A stretch of 9,658 nt of DNA from Candidatus Nitrosopolaris rasttigaisensis (GTDB lineage: Archaea; Thermoproteota; Nitrososphaeria; Nitrososphaerales; Nitrososphaeraceae), in assembly GCA_933226995.1 (NCBI GenBank), contig CAKOFP010000178.1, forward strand, positions 1 through 9,658, in the 5' to 3' direction. Positions 1 through 6,153 of the stretch are shown piece by piece. Numbering within the stretch: the first letter of the stretch is position 1; each line of letters starts with the position of its first letter. The notes below the pieces were generated by a model. It was not told the origin of the DNA and ran no database searches. It saw only the letters and a program-made list of their open reading frames with translations. Both the position numbers and the translations under genes were made by a program.

Positions 1-57
1 CTGCAATAGAAGTGGAAGAATTAATTGCCAGTCTATACCGCCGGTACCAACTTCCAT
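1..57 (-). CDS. 5' end of an unrecognised gene, cut by window edge
   Basis: On the minus strand an ATG at 57-55 opens a frame that stays open to the window edge, giving 19 residues beginning MEVGTGGIDWQ and turning hydrophobic (LILPLLLQ). That could be the start of a membrane segment or signal anchor. Upstream in this frame is a TAA, so the ATG is the first usable start. A TATA-like stretch lies on the minus strand around 117-111, which would give a leader of roughly 30 nt. That leader contains an 11-bp tandem repeat (68-96). No clear Shine-Dalgarno is visible. Too little is present to name a family, and the frame could be open by chance. Confidence 0.3.
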   Translation of the reverse strand, partial: MEVGTGGIDWQLILPLLLQ

Positions 58-67
58 TGCAACTCTG

Positions 68-96
68 TTTGTTGCCTTTTTGTTGCCTTTTTGTTG
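68..96. repeat. 11-bp tandem repeat, 2.6 copies
   Basis: The unit TTTGTTGCCTT is repeated exactly at 68-78 and 79-89, with a partial third copy TTTGTTG at 90-96. It lies in the probable leader of the minus-strand partial gene starting at 57. On that strand it reads as A-rich, G-poor sequence (AAGGCAACAAA units). It may be simple slippage; no function is visible. Confidence 0.6.
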
Positions 97-211
97 TGGT
101 ATTGTATGTTAATATATCATGCCTGAATATTAACACTGCAACATCTACTGGATAATCTATGGGAATTGAAAGATAAAACACTTGATTGTTGGTACCAGTG
201 CCCTGTCCAGA

Positions 212-304
212 TTATGTATTAATAGCACTCTTGGTCGAGCTGAAAAAGCTCTGTAGATTGATGACGAGATCCCGAATGCTGTCAATTGCTGCGTCAATTT
301 CCAA
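212..304 (-). other. Possible 30-residue ORF overlapping the transporter's 3' end
   Basis: In another minus-strand frame a TTG at 304-302 opens 30 codons ending at TAA 214-212. It reads as an amphipathic, helix-like peptide (EIDAAIDSIRDLVINLQ, then FFSSTKSAINT). It overlaps the last 11 nt of the transporter gene. Composition looks protein-like, but the only start is TTG and the frame runs upstream only to a TAG. It may be the 3' remnant of a lost gene or a chance frame. Confidence 0.2.
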
Positions 305-1229
305 TATTTCCGTTACGAAATCGGGAATCTTTTTCTATGTGAATCAAATAAATTCCGAACAGTCCTAATGCCCCTCCTATTACGGCCAGTAAAATGTTCT
401 CAGGCAGGTTACTCTTTACCCCAAGCCCCTTGAAAAGAAGTTGCAAGAACAGAGTAAATAAGATATTAGAAGATGCTATTGTGGAGGTCAGTGACGCTCC
501 TATTCTGTCCAGGCCTACCACATATAGCAATGCAGCGGCTAGGGGTAATAGAGAGAAAGATATCAAATATATCCATTCCGGAATCGTAGGTATAGATGTC
601 TGGGATGTTGATAGAATAAGAATAGTTGCCAAGATTAACCCAGAAATCAGAAGTGAAGCACCCGTTACCTCGATAAAGGAGTGTCTCTTAACTAACCTAG
701 TCATAGCTATAACCCCCCCAGCAAAGGCAATCGCTGAAAGTATTGCTTCGAAGTCACCGAAAGTTATGACAAATGGCAATATTGAACTCAAATCCAATGA
801 ACGACTCGAAACAGTTGCGAAGAATCCTAACAATGCGATAATAACGCCTACGAGCTGTATTTTTCGTAGTTTTTCCTTCAGTAGTAACCATGCAAGTATC
901 AATACGACTATAGTCTCTAAGGGCCCGGCTAAGAGGCCCTCTTTCGAAGCTCCGACTCTAGTCACAGAATCATACCACAAGAACACCGCCGCAGCAAGGA
1001 ATATCGAGCCCACAAGCAACAACTTCCATGAGTTGAATACTGTAATTTTTTTTGAAAGAACGGTCGAGATGAGGAGCAATGTCGCGCCTGCGAATGGAAT
1101 ACTGATGCCTGCAACTAGGAGCGATGATATCCCATGAATTTCTGTCAAAAGTTCCACCATTATCGATTCAAATGAGAGGATGATAGCCTGAACGAAGACA
1201 TTCCAAGATTTCCTTATCAATCGCGACAT
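294..1229 (-). CDS. EamA/DMT-family membrane transporter
   Basis: A 311-residue, almost wholly hydrophobic protein with about ten membrane helices in two halves, the length and plan of the drug/metabolite transporter (EamA) superfamily. Each half carries the family-like glycine/proline helix pair. In the first half, residues about 94-119 read GASKEGLLAGPLE followed by a VVLILAWLLLKE run, typical of EamA repeat 1. In the second half the counterpart is around IGASLTSTIASSNILF. It should act in the cytoplasmic membrane as an exporter or exchanger of small metabolites; the substrate cannot be read from sequence. The ATG at 1229 follows the stop of the small upstream gene by 4 nt, so the two may be co-transcribed. 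A later ATG at codon 24 would remove part of the first helix and is less likely. The C-terminus is charged, as expected for a cytoplasmic tail. Confidence 0.85.
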   Translation of the reverse strand: MSRLIRKSWNVFVQAIILSFESIMVELLTEIHGISSLLVAGISIPFAGATLLLISTVLSKKITVFNSWKLLLVGSIFLAAAVFLWYDSVTRVGASKEGLLAGPLETIVVLILAWLLLKEKLRKIQLVGVIIALLGFFATVSSRSLDLSSILPFVITFGDFEAILSAIAFAGGVIAMTRLVKRHSFIEVTGASLLISGLILATILILSTSQTSIPTIPEWIYLISFSLLPLAAALLYVVGLDRIGASLTSTIASSNILFTLFLQLLFKGLGVKSNLPENILLAVIGGALGLFGIYLIHIEKDSRFRNGNIGN

Positions 1230-1233
1230 AATA

Positions 1234-1455
1234 TTACATCATATTGTAAAAATAGATCGAGAATAAGGATTCGGTGACGTGTGCCCCTGAAAAAGACCTT
1301 ACATCAGACCGTGGTAATTTCCTTAGTATCAAGTGATCTACAAGTAGCAGAAATTGAGCAATTGCTCCTATTTCTCCTCTGCTTAGATTATCAATATCAA
1401 TTTGGTTCGGCGAATGAGAATACCACTGTGGGGGGCTATATCTCATGGTATTCAT
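1234..1455 (-). CDS. Small hypothetical protein
   Basis: From the ATG at 1455 this encodes 73 residues beginning MNTMRYSPPQWYSHS. The middle has a helix-like segment (GEIGAIAQFLLLVDHLIL) and the end is aromatic (IYFYNMM). A TATA-like AATAAATA at 1471-1478, read on the minus strand, sits about 20 nt before this ATG and about 29 nt before the next one (1446), which fits leaderless transcription from 1446 or 1455. A GTG at 1485 could add ten residues but would overlap the TATA element. The stop is 4 nt before the transporter's ATG, suggesting one transcript. I do not recognise the family. The frame could be fortuitous; promoter placement is the best argument for it. Confidence 0.4.
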   Translation of the reverse strand: MNTMRYSPPQWYSHSPNQIDIDNLSRGEIGAIAQFLLLVDHLILRKLPRSDVRSFSGAHVTESLFSIYFYNMM

Positions 1456-1627
1456 AAAGAAATCTATGCAAATAAATAACACCACCTGTGTTTTTGCACC
1501 GTTTACCGCCGTGTTTGGACGAAGTCTACATGTTACAATTGCAAGATGGCAACTTTACAGAAATCATAATTCAAGCAATAAATACCTGGTTTGAAGTAAG
1601 TGAAAATGAAATAAGGGGGAAAAGAAA

Positions 1628-2005
1628 ATGAGCAAACCACTAATTCCAGGAAATGCGATTTCGTTTGTCAGGCTTCTCAGACAACACTCTGCGAAACATG
1701 CAGAGCTTGCAGATAAACGAGTCGACAGTGCTGAGGAGCTAAAACAGACAGATCTGCGAAACACAAACCTTTTACTATCTAACTTGAACACTCAACTAAT
1801 GTTTGTGTATTCATTGCTTGATATAACAATGACATCACTTAATGACTTGGAGAATCTAATAATAGAGAAAGACGCAACAAAAGAAGAAATAGATCGATTC
1901 AAAACCGAGTTAAATGAGAGGATTAAGGATACATTAAAACCACTGAGGGAAGCATTCGGCATAGAGGAAGGACGTCTGAAAAGAGCAGAAGATTTGTATG
2001 GTTAG
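1628..2005 (+). CDS. Coiled-coil hypothetical protein
   Basis: A soluble, highly charged protein of 125 residues, almost entirely helical in character. There is no signal peptide, membrane helix, cysteine cluster or DNA-binding motif. Residues about 20-50 and 65-115 carry heptad-like spacing of leucine/isoleucine among Glu, Lys and Asp, so an antiparallel helical hairpin or coiled-coil oligomer is likely. The ATG at 1628 is well supported by the strong Shine-Dalgarno-like AAGGGGG at 1613-1619. A TATA-like AATAAATA lies near 1577-1584. No neighbour is obviously linked to it. I do not recognise the family and assign no function; the start, composition and ribosome site make it a convincing real gene. 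Confidence 0.75.
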   Translation: MSKPLIPGNAISFVRLLRQHSAKHAELADKRVDSAEELKQTDLRNTNLLLSNLNTQLMFVYSLLDITMTSLNDLENLIIEKDATKEEIDRFKTELNERIKDTLKPLREAFGIEEGRLKRAEDLYG

Positions 2006-2013
2006 TTAACATA

Positions 2014-2092
2014 CTGTCCATAAAATCAGTTGCATTTCAAGAATACTATTTATCTTGAAGTATTAATCATTAAGAGTCGTAGTTATGGACAG
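2014..2092. repeat. Perfect 10-bp inverted repeat with 59-nt spacer
   Basis: CTGTCCATAA at 2014-2023 is the exact reverse complement of TTATGGACAG at 2083-2092. Between the arms are two overlapping, mutually exclusive smaller inversions: TTCAAG (2036-2041) with CTTGAA (2054-2059), and AATACT (2042-2047) with AGTATT (2059-2064). The structure begins 9 nt after the coiled-coil gene's stop. It could be an mRNA 3' structure or an operator pair; no T-tract follows, so it is not a classic terminator. Confidence 0.5.
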
Positions 2093-2202
2093 ACACACGA
2101 AGAAATAGATTATATTCTCGCAATCGCAATATATTTCGTTAATGTAATTTCGTATGTAGACATTTAACTTAGTTGTGGGCAGCATGGCACATTTAACAAG
2201 CC

Positions 2203-2240
2203 TTTTATGTTTAGCAAAACAATTCAATTCTAAGGGAGGT
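2203..2240 (+). promoter_or_regulatory. TATA box and ribosome site of the DUF488 gene
   Basis: A TATA-like TTTTATGT lies at 2203-2210 and a strong Shine-Dalgarno AAGGGAGGT at 2232-2240, 6 nt before the ATG at 2247. Initiation about 26 nt after the TATA centre would fall near 2232, giving a very short leader that just includes the ribosome site. This placement decides the start codon in favour of 2247 over the in-frame ATG at 2175. Confidence 0.55.
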
Positions 2241-2246
2241 TTTCAG

Positions 2247-2591
2247 ATGATAAAAATTGAAAGGATATATGATTATCCAATAGGAAGTGATAGTTTTAGG
2301 ATATTAGTAGATAGATTTTGGCCTCGTGGTTTAAGCAAAGATAAGGTAAAGGTGGATTTGTGGCAAAAAGACATCGCACCAAGTAATTCATTAAGAGTGT
2401 GGTTTGGGCATGATGAAAAGAAATGGGATGGATTTAGACGTCGATATTTTAACGAATTAGATAAAAACACCGAATCAGTTAAGACTATACTTGATAAAGC
2501 AAGACAAGGATCAATAACCCTGCTGTATGGTGCAAAAGAAGAAAGATTTAACAATGCAGTGGCGTTGAAAGAATATCTTGAAGCCAGTTAG
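2247..2591 (+). CDS. DUF488 (YeaO-like) family protein
   Basis: A 114-residue soluble protein matching the DUF488/YeaO family from N- to C-terminus. The opening MIKIERIYD, the signature VDRFWPRGLSKDK (about residues 20-32), the WFGHDEKKWDGFRRRY segment (about 51-66) and the closing ITLLYGAKEERFNNA block with the VALKEYL helix are the conserved parts in the expected order. The length equals that of stand-alone members. The biochemical function of this family is not settled, so none is claimed. The frame extends upstream to an ATG at 2175, but the added 24 residues are unlike the family, and a strong Shine-Dalgarno (2232-2240) points to 2247. The gene appears to be monocistronic. Confidence 0.9.
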   Translation: MIKIERIYDYPIGSDSFRILVDRFWPRGLSKDKVKVDLWQKDIAPSNSLRVWFGHDEKKWDGFRRRYFNELDKNTESVKTILDKARQGSITLLYGAKEERFNNAVALKEYLEAS

Positions 2592-2689
2592 TGTTGTCGT
2601 TGCTCATTAATGTAAACATCTGGGGGTGTTGCTGAACTGCAGCCGACCGTATGTGTTAAAGTTGATGCGTCATAAGAAACACAATACCA

Positions 2690-2699
2690 AACTCATATA
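2690..2699 (+). promoter_or_regulatory. TATA-like element of the PRC-barrel-like gene
   Basis: The AT-rich element CTCATATATG lies about 28-34 nt before the ATG at 2727, the spacing expected for a leaderless archaeal transcript. No Shine-Dalgarno precedes the ATG, which agrees. Confidence 0.5.
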
Positions 2700-2726
2700 T
2701 GCTTGATATTCATATGTAACACTAAG

Positions 2727-2957
2727 ATGTCAGATTCACCAGTAGTTGATTGGGAAGCAATTGTCCATAAGAATGTCAGATCGAAAGATAGGGCCGATGT
2801 GGGAAATGTTGACGCCATAGAGACAGATGCCATAGTAATCATAACTGAGGGCGCACGTGGTGAATACAGGATACCAAAATCTGAGGTCGAAGGGTTTGAT
2901 GGTGCTGAGGTGTTCCTGAGACCAAATATTGCTGAGTTAAAAAAGTATAAAATCTAA
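2727..2957 (+). CDS. PRC-barrel-like small protein
   Basis: A 76-residue acidic, soluble protein. It starts with a short variable tail (MSDSPVVDWEAI), then a beta-rich core: VHKNVRSKDRADVGNV, a strand pair around AIVIITEGARGEYRIP, KSEVEGFDGAEVFL, and a closing helix ELKKYKI. The order 'name/site, GxV, strand, YRIPKSxVxGxDGxxV' is that of small PRC-barrel-type proteins common in thaumarchaeal genomes, thought to act as adaptor or binding folds. The molecular role is unknown. A TTG at 2703 would add eight residues, but the ATG at 2727 has a TATA element at leaderless distance and is preferred. It appears to be a single-gene unit. Confidence 0.7.
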   Translation: MSDSPVVDWEAIVHKNVRSKDRADVGNVDAIETDAIVIITEGARGEYRIPKSEVEGFDGAEVFLRPNIAELKKYKI

Positions 2958-3005
2958 GCTACGTATCCACAAACGCAAGTAACGTCTATATTATTTGGTA
3001 CGACG

Positions 3006-3336
3006 ATGGATCACAGAATAGACAAACCTTCTTGAAAACAAATCTTAATACTAGTACTACTAGCCTAGGCCTCCTCCTCTAATATTGAAATACCAATACC
3101 GCATGGAGCAACTTCACAGCAAATTAAGATATACTATCAACTAAACCCTGTCAACGTTTTGAATGGCTCGAGTAAGTTGGACTGACAAAGACATAGCACC
3201 ACCACATACTGCAACAGCTGTTGATGGTTCATTTGAGACTGCGAATTACTTTATTTTTCTTGTCATAGTGCACATCTGTTGCATTACATATAGCCAAGAT
3301 GGTTTAACAAACTTGGATACGAAATTCAGAATTTGA
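3006..3336 (+). pseudogene. Decayed exported blue-copper (cupredoxin) protein
   Basis: Reading from ATG 3006, the frame gives MDHRIDKPS, TGA (3033-3035), then a hydrophobic signal-peptide-like KQILILVLLA, TAG (3066-3068), then ASSSNIEIPIPHGATS and, from about 3138, QLNPVNVLNGSS. At about 3172 the frame jumps: 3172-3240 continues as VSWTDKDIAPPHTATA then VDGSFET. The combination 'NPV.V..GSxVSWT.KDxAPHTATxxDGSF' is the N-terminal half of plastocyanin/halocyanin-type domains, including the first copper-ligand His (PHT). The jump is explained by loss of 2 nt from an inferred AGTGTAAGT; a duplicated CCA adds an extra Pro. The C-terminal Cys/His/Met copper loop is not recognisable. An intact version would be an exported electron-transfer copper protein. 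With two stops, a frameshift and an eroded tail, the gene is not functional. The family call is from memory of the motif. Confidence 0.65.
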
Positions 3337-3379
3337 TCCATCGATCCTCTTTAGCTTTATTGTTATAATTCACTTCACT

Positions 3380-3736
3380 CTATTTCCACGACTTATGATG
3401 TGAAAGTTTCCCTATTCCTTCGGCGTAGTCTTTTCTTTTACCTGCTGCGTTCATGATATCCGTCTTACTAATCAGACCAATTAGCTTTCCTTCTTGGTCA
3501 CAAATAAACGCTACTCTCTCAGAGCGCTTTCTACCCATGTGTTTTAGTACATCATCTACAGTGCTCTCTGTATTCATGATTATGAGATCCGACTTTTGGA
3601 TCATAATATCTATTACGTGTTCCAAATTTCTTCTATATTCCGGCACTCGGCTGGCGTCTTTGGCCGTAACCATGCCAACTAGATGACCAAAATCATCTAT
3701 TACTGGAAATACGTCAGTCGTGGGTGTATTGAAGTA
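3380..3736 (-). pseudogene. Severed C-terminal CBS region of the site-2 protease
   Basis: This is the same reading frame as the protease gene upstream, directly after its TAA (3739-3737). The 21 codons after the stop (YFNTPTTDVFPVIDDFGHLVG) complete the first CBS motif begun in the protease. The following 97 codons hold the end of CBS 1 (MVTAKDASRVPEYRR) and a full second CBS motif with the typical VDDVLKHMG...VAFICDQEGKLIGLISKTDI pattern, ending at TGA 3382-3380. CBS pairs usually bind adenine nucleotides and gate the partner domain. The first in-frame ATG (3673) would give a 97-residue product missing most of CBS 1, and I see no convincing ribosome site or promoter for it. The coding sequence is otherwise clean, so the interruption is recent, an assembly error, or read through. 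Confidence 0.75.
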
Positions 3737-4585
3737 TTAGTGTATTAGACGATCGATTAGCATATCCTTTCTTACGGCTATAATATGGCTATTCATTATA
3801 CTGCCTAAACGAATACCCGATAAAATAGATCTCAGTTGATGTTGTTCTAAATAGGACCGAGCACTACTATTTAAGAACCATCCTACAAGCAACAGCCATA
3901 TCCCACTGATAAATGACCCAGAAATCATGATGAAGAAGCCTAACCCTATGAATCCGTAGGATATCGCTATCCCAATTCTTGCTGTGTTTTTTGATGATTT
4001 ATCGTAATCATTTTTCGATCTGAGAAGCGCTGACCGCAGGATCCCTCCACCATCTGAAGGAAACGCAGGTATGAGGTTAAATCCTCCAAGAAGTGCGTTG
4101 ACAAGTGCACCGTATTGGAGTACACCAGCTGCTACAATCGCTGATACATTTTCAGTATTATTATAAGATCCTAACGTTAAATACGTCAGAAGCCATGACG
4201 ATGTGGCTAATATAGCAGCTATAACAAAACTTGCTAGGGGACCAACAATCGCAATTTTGAACTCTTTACGATAATCTTTGGACGCCAACTCATCTTGATC
4301 TTCGATCACAGATACTCCTCCAAAAATATACAGGACTATCTCACGTACCTCGAGTCCATACCTTAGTGTAACTATGGAGTGTGCTAGTTCATGCAGAAGT
4401 ACTGATACAAAAAGAATGATTGCACATGTAATACCCATAATCCAATATACAAAAATATTCAAGCCAGGATACAGTTCGGGCATCAGCATTACTGCTAATG
4501 TCCATGCAACCAGGAAAGAGACAAGGACTAATGTAAAATGTAACTTAATAGGTATCCCTTTGATCTTTGCTACTTCTAAGGACAA
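3737..4585 (-). CDS. Site-2-type intramembrane metalloprotease (M50), truncated at its CBS domain
   Basis: A polytopic membrane protein of 282 residues with the two zinc-site motifs of M50/site-2 proteases. HELAH lies at residues 65-69 (two His plus catalytic Glu) inside a hydrophobic helix, and NLIPAFPSDGG at about 170-180 supplies the third ligand, Asp178. Helices are visible around 15-35, 45-70, 110-135, 150-175 and 205-235. These enzymes cut membrane-spanning substrates within the bilayer. In the common archaeal form a two-motif CBS module follows; here CBS 1 starts at about residue 260 (GSIMNSHIIAVRKDM) and is cut by TAA at 3739-3737, with the rest continuing in the same frame. After DGG the usual Arg is Gly. 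The start is TTG at 4585, preceded by in-frame TGA TGA; an ATG at 4592 is out of frame. The protease part may still be active but would lack its sensor module. Confidence 0.85.
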   Translation of the reverse strand: MSLEVAKIKGIPIKLHFTLVLVSFLVAWTLAVMLMPELYPGLNIFVYWIMGITCAIILFVSVLLHELAHSIVTLRYGLEVREIVLYIFGGVSVIEDQDELASKDYRKEFKIAIVGPLASFVIAAILATSSWLLTYLTLGSYNNTENVSAIVAAGVLQYGALVNALLGGFNLIPAFPSDGGGILRSALLRSKNDYDKSSKNTARIGIAISYGFIGLGFFIMISGSFISGIWLLLVGWFLNSSARSYLEQHQLRSILSGIRLGSIMNSHIIAVRKDMLIDRLIH

Positions 4586-4642
4586 TACTCATCACAAATC
4601 CCACGCTGGTCATTTAGGAATACAAGCCCGAATCGAAATAGC

Positions 4643-4899
4643 CTAGACTATGCATTTCTCTCTTTTGTTTCCCCCTCTAAATATGTCATAATCGTTCGCC
4701 TGCTTCATCTTTGAACCACATCTGAGACATAATGGTGCATCGCATCACTTCCTGCAACATCTTGTTCATTAATGATTTAAAGAAGCTCATCTATCAAGTG
4801 CGACAGTGGTATAGCTCTACTGCTACTAGGATCGACACCACCATTCCCAGCTATCGCCCCACTTAGCCAGAAGTTATTATTTGAACTCAACTCTTGTCA
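4643..4899 (-). pseudogene. Relic of an unrecognised zinc-ribbon protein
   Basis: The minus strand shows a protein-like frame from about 4896 (ELSSNNNFWLSGAIAG, then NGGVDPSSSRAIPLSHLIDE) to TAA at 4779-4777. It continues in the same frame as IINEQDVAGSD. At 4746-4737 the pentamer GATGC is present twice in tandem. Removing one copy restores the frame into APLCLRCGSKMKQANDYD, a CxxC zinc-knuckle, then IFRGGNKREKCIV and TAG (4645-4643). So one nonsense codon and one 5-nt duplication separate three collinear segments. There is no start codon on the upstream side. I do not recognise the family; an aspartate/serine-rich segment followed by a CxxC ribbon is all that can be said. It lies 58 nt before the protease start on the same strand. 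Confidence 0.45.
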
Positions 4900-4960
4900 C
4901 CTTTGTTATACCTGTGATACTATCAAGGGATAAGTATTAAGAAGTTGATTAACATTGTAA

Positions 4961-4975
4961 GTTAACCTTGTTAAC
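4961..4975. promoter_or_regulatory. Palindromic operator candidate, copy 1 (PepSY gene 1)
   Basis: The perfect inverted repeat GTTAAC-CTT-GTTAAC lies 72 nt before the ATG of the PepSY gene at 5048 and about 17 nt before a TATA-like TTTTATTT (4993-5000). Its core TAACCTTGTTA is identical to that at 7991-8001 and has the same half-sites as the copy at 8584-8594. The position just upstream of TATA fits an activator or repressor site; binding by a particular protein is inferred only. Confidence 0.5.
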
Positions 4976-5047
4976 TCCCATAGTTTAGCAGGTTTTATTT
5001 TAGTCCTCTTGCTTTATTCTTAACTAAGAGGTGAAACAAAAAAAGAA

Positions 5048-5563
5048 ATGATAACTAAAAACAGAAACTTGTTGATAATCGCGGTGTTAGCTGTAACTGC
5101 ATCATTAACGAGCGGAATTTTGGTGACTACATATGTGCAGCAAGCAGCAAATGCCCAAAACCAAAACAGTACTGGTAATGCAGGCGCTACTCCTTTGAGA
5201 AACCTGACAGGTTCAGTACAGGTGTTTCCAAAACTATCACAAACAATTCAATCTAAGGCAAATATTAGCTTAAGTACAGCTGCTACAAATGCTGAAAAAT
5301 CAGTTGGTCCTAGTTCACATGCTATCTCTGCTCATGTTGGGATAGTGAACGGATACTTGATATATTCAGTGCGAATTGTAGACTCCAACAATAATATCCA
5401 TAGGGTCATAGTAGATGCAGGAAATGGAAAGGTCTTATCATCACAACAAGTGCCTTTTGGAAATCAACTGCTTGGTAGAGGGGGAGAACAAGGTATGTTC
5501 GTTCATCCTCGAGGTGGTACATTTACGCATCCGGGTTTCCTAAAGCATTTTGGTGGAAAGTAA
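5048..5563 (+). CDS. Exported PepSY-domain protein 1
   Basis: This 171-residue protein starts with a cleavable-looking signal: charged MITKNRN, a hydrophobic stretch at about 8-32, then AANAQNQ, where cleavage after ANA is plausible. A low-complexity Asn/Gly/Thr linker follows. The single PepSY-like unit at about 77-140 holds a helix (LSTAATNAEKSV), HVGIVNGYLIYSVRIVD and the closing IVDAGNGKVLSSQQ. The C-terminal tail is Gly/His-rich (HPRGGTFTHPGFLKHFGG). PepSY units occur in secreted or membrane proteins and are often linked to protease inhibition or ligand binding; a specific role here is unknown. It is a clear paralogue of the product at 8646-9188. The ATG is preceded by AGAGGTGA (about 5027-5034), somewhat far for a Shine-Dalgarno. 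A palindromic operator candidate lies upstream and a terminator-like hairpin downstream, so it is likely monocistronic. Confidence 0.75.
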   Translation: MITKNRNLLIIAVLAVTASLTSGILVTTYVQQAANAQNQNSTGNAGATPLRNLTGSVQVFPKLSQTIQSKANISLSTAATNAEKSVGPSSHAISAHVGIVNGYLIYSVRIVDSNNNIHRVIVDAGNGKVLSSQQVPFGNQLLGRGGEQGMFVHPRGGTFTHPGFLKHFGGK

Positions 5564-5585
5564 TAGAATAGATACTCACAACTTC

Positions 5586-5629
5586 AGTAGTAGTATTAAG
5601 AAAAGCTAGTACTACTTTCCCTTATTTTT
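5586..5629 (+). terminator. Terminator-like hairpin after PepSY gene 1
   Basis: AGTAGTAGTA at 5586-5595 pairs with TAGTACTACT at 5607-5616 (nine of ten positions, one G/G mismatch), with an 11-nt loop. A pyrimidine-rich run ending in TTATTTTT follows at 5617-5628. It begins 23 nt after the stop codon. The stem is A/T-rich, so stability is moderate; the T-run alone would suffice for archaeal termination. Confidence 0.5.
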
Positions 5630-5687
5630 AGATTAGTTCTATCTGCATTGTCAGACTCATGCACTGCTCTCGACATATCCTTATTCA

Positions 5688-6026
5688 TTAAAGGATCATG
5701 AACAAATTCTGGTTATGACATTTGTAATACGCAAGGATATCCTCCTTTCGTAGCCTAGGTTTACCACCTATCTTGGATTTTTTGCAAATCTGGCTATAAT
5801 CTTCCGGGTTTTTACGCAGAACCAACGATATGACCAGTTGATCTAGAAGAACTTGTCTACTACTATCTAATTGCTGCAAAGCTTGCTCTAATTTATGAAT
5901 CGGGATGATATCATTTTTAAGATCATGCACTAATTGCCAGAAATCCATGCCTATAAGCGTGGAACGAAACCAGTCCAGCCCACCGATGTTTTTATGCATG
6001 CGTGCCAGAACATTGGTTTCCCACAC
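5688..6026 (-). CDS. Hypothetical protein
   Basis: A soluble, mixed-charge protein of up to 112 residues. The middle part (WQLVHDLKNDIIPIHKLEQALQQLDSSRQVLLDQLVISLVL) is strongly helical. It is followed by a basic stretch (CKKSKIGGKPRLRKEDI) and a short aromatic/cysteine end (YYKCHNQNLF). There is no signal, membrane helix or recognised motif; the basic segment could contact nucleic acid or a phosphorylated partner, but that is a guess. The annotated start is GTG 6026; ATGs at 5999 and 5948 are alternatives, the latter giving MDFWQLVHDL, which begins right at the helical core. No Shine-Dalgarno settles the choice. It lies downstream of the winged-helix gene at 6154-6477 on the same strand, 127 nt away. 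I do not recognise the family. Confidence 0.5.
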   Translation of the reverse strand: MWETNVLARMHKNIGGLDWFRSTLIGMDFWQLVHDLKNDIIPIHKLEQALQQLDSSRQVLLDQLVISLVLRKNPEDYSQICKKSKIGGKPRLRKEDILAYYKCHNQNLFMIL

Positions 6027-6153
6027 AATTCAAAACTAAAAGAGGGAAGCGCTACTCCCCAAGTCGCTAGTGATGTTATAACTATTGAATAAACGTTTAA
6101 CATATCCACGCATGAACTGATTCGATAGTGAATAAAGATAAACAAACAACAAT

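Noticed and set aside
43..196. Inverted 9-mers GGTACCAAC (43-51) and GTTGGTACC (188-196)
   Set aside because: Short, widely spaced and partly made of a self-complementary GGTACC; no mobile-element gene lies between them, so they are not taken as terminal repeats.
394..1137. Long plus-strand ORF (247 codons) opposite the EamA transporter
   Set aside because: It is the antisense frame of a clear membrane transporter; its translation is Ser/Asn/Thr-rich without domain features, and there is no promoter or ribosome site.
3737..3739. Recoding of TAA as an amino acid (pyrrolysine- or selenocysteine-like)
   Set aside because: Known archaeal recoding uses TAG or TGA, not TAA, and the relics nearby carry all three stops, so decay or sequencing error is simpler.
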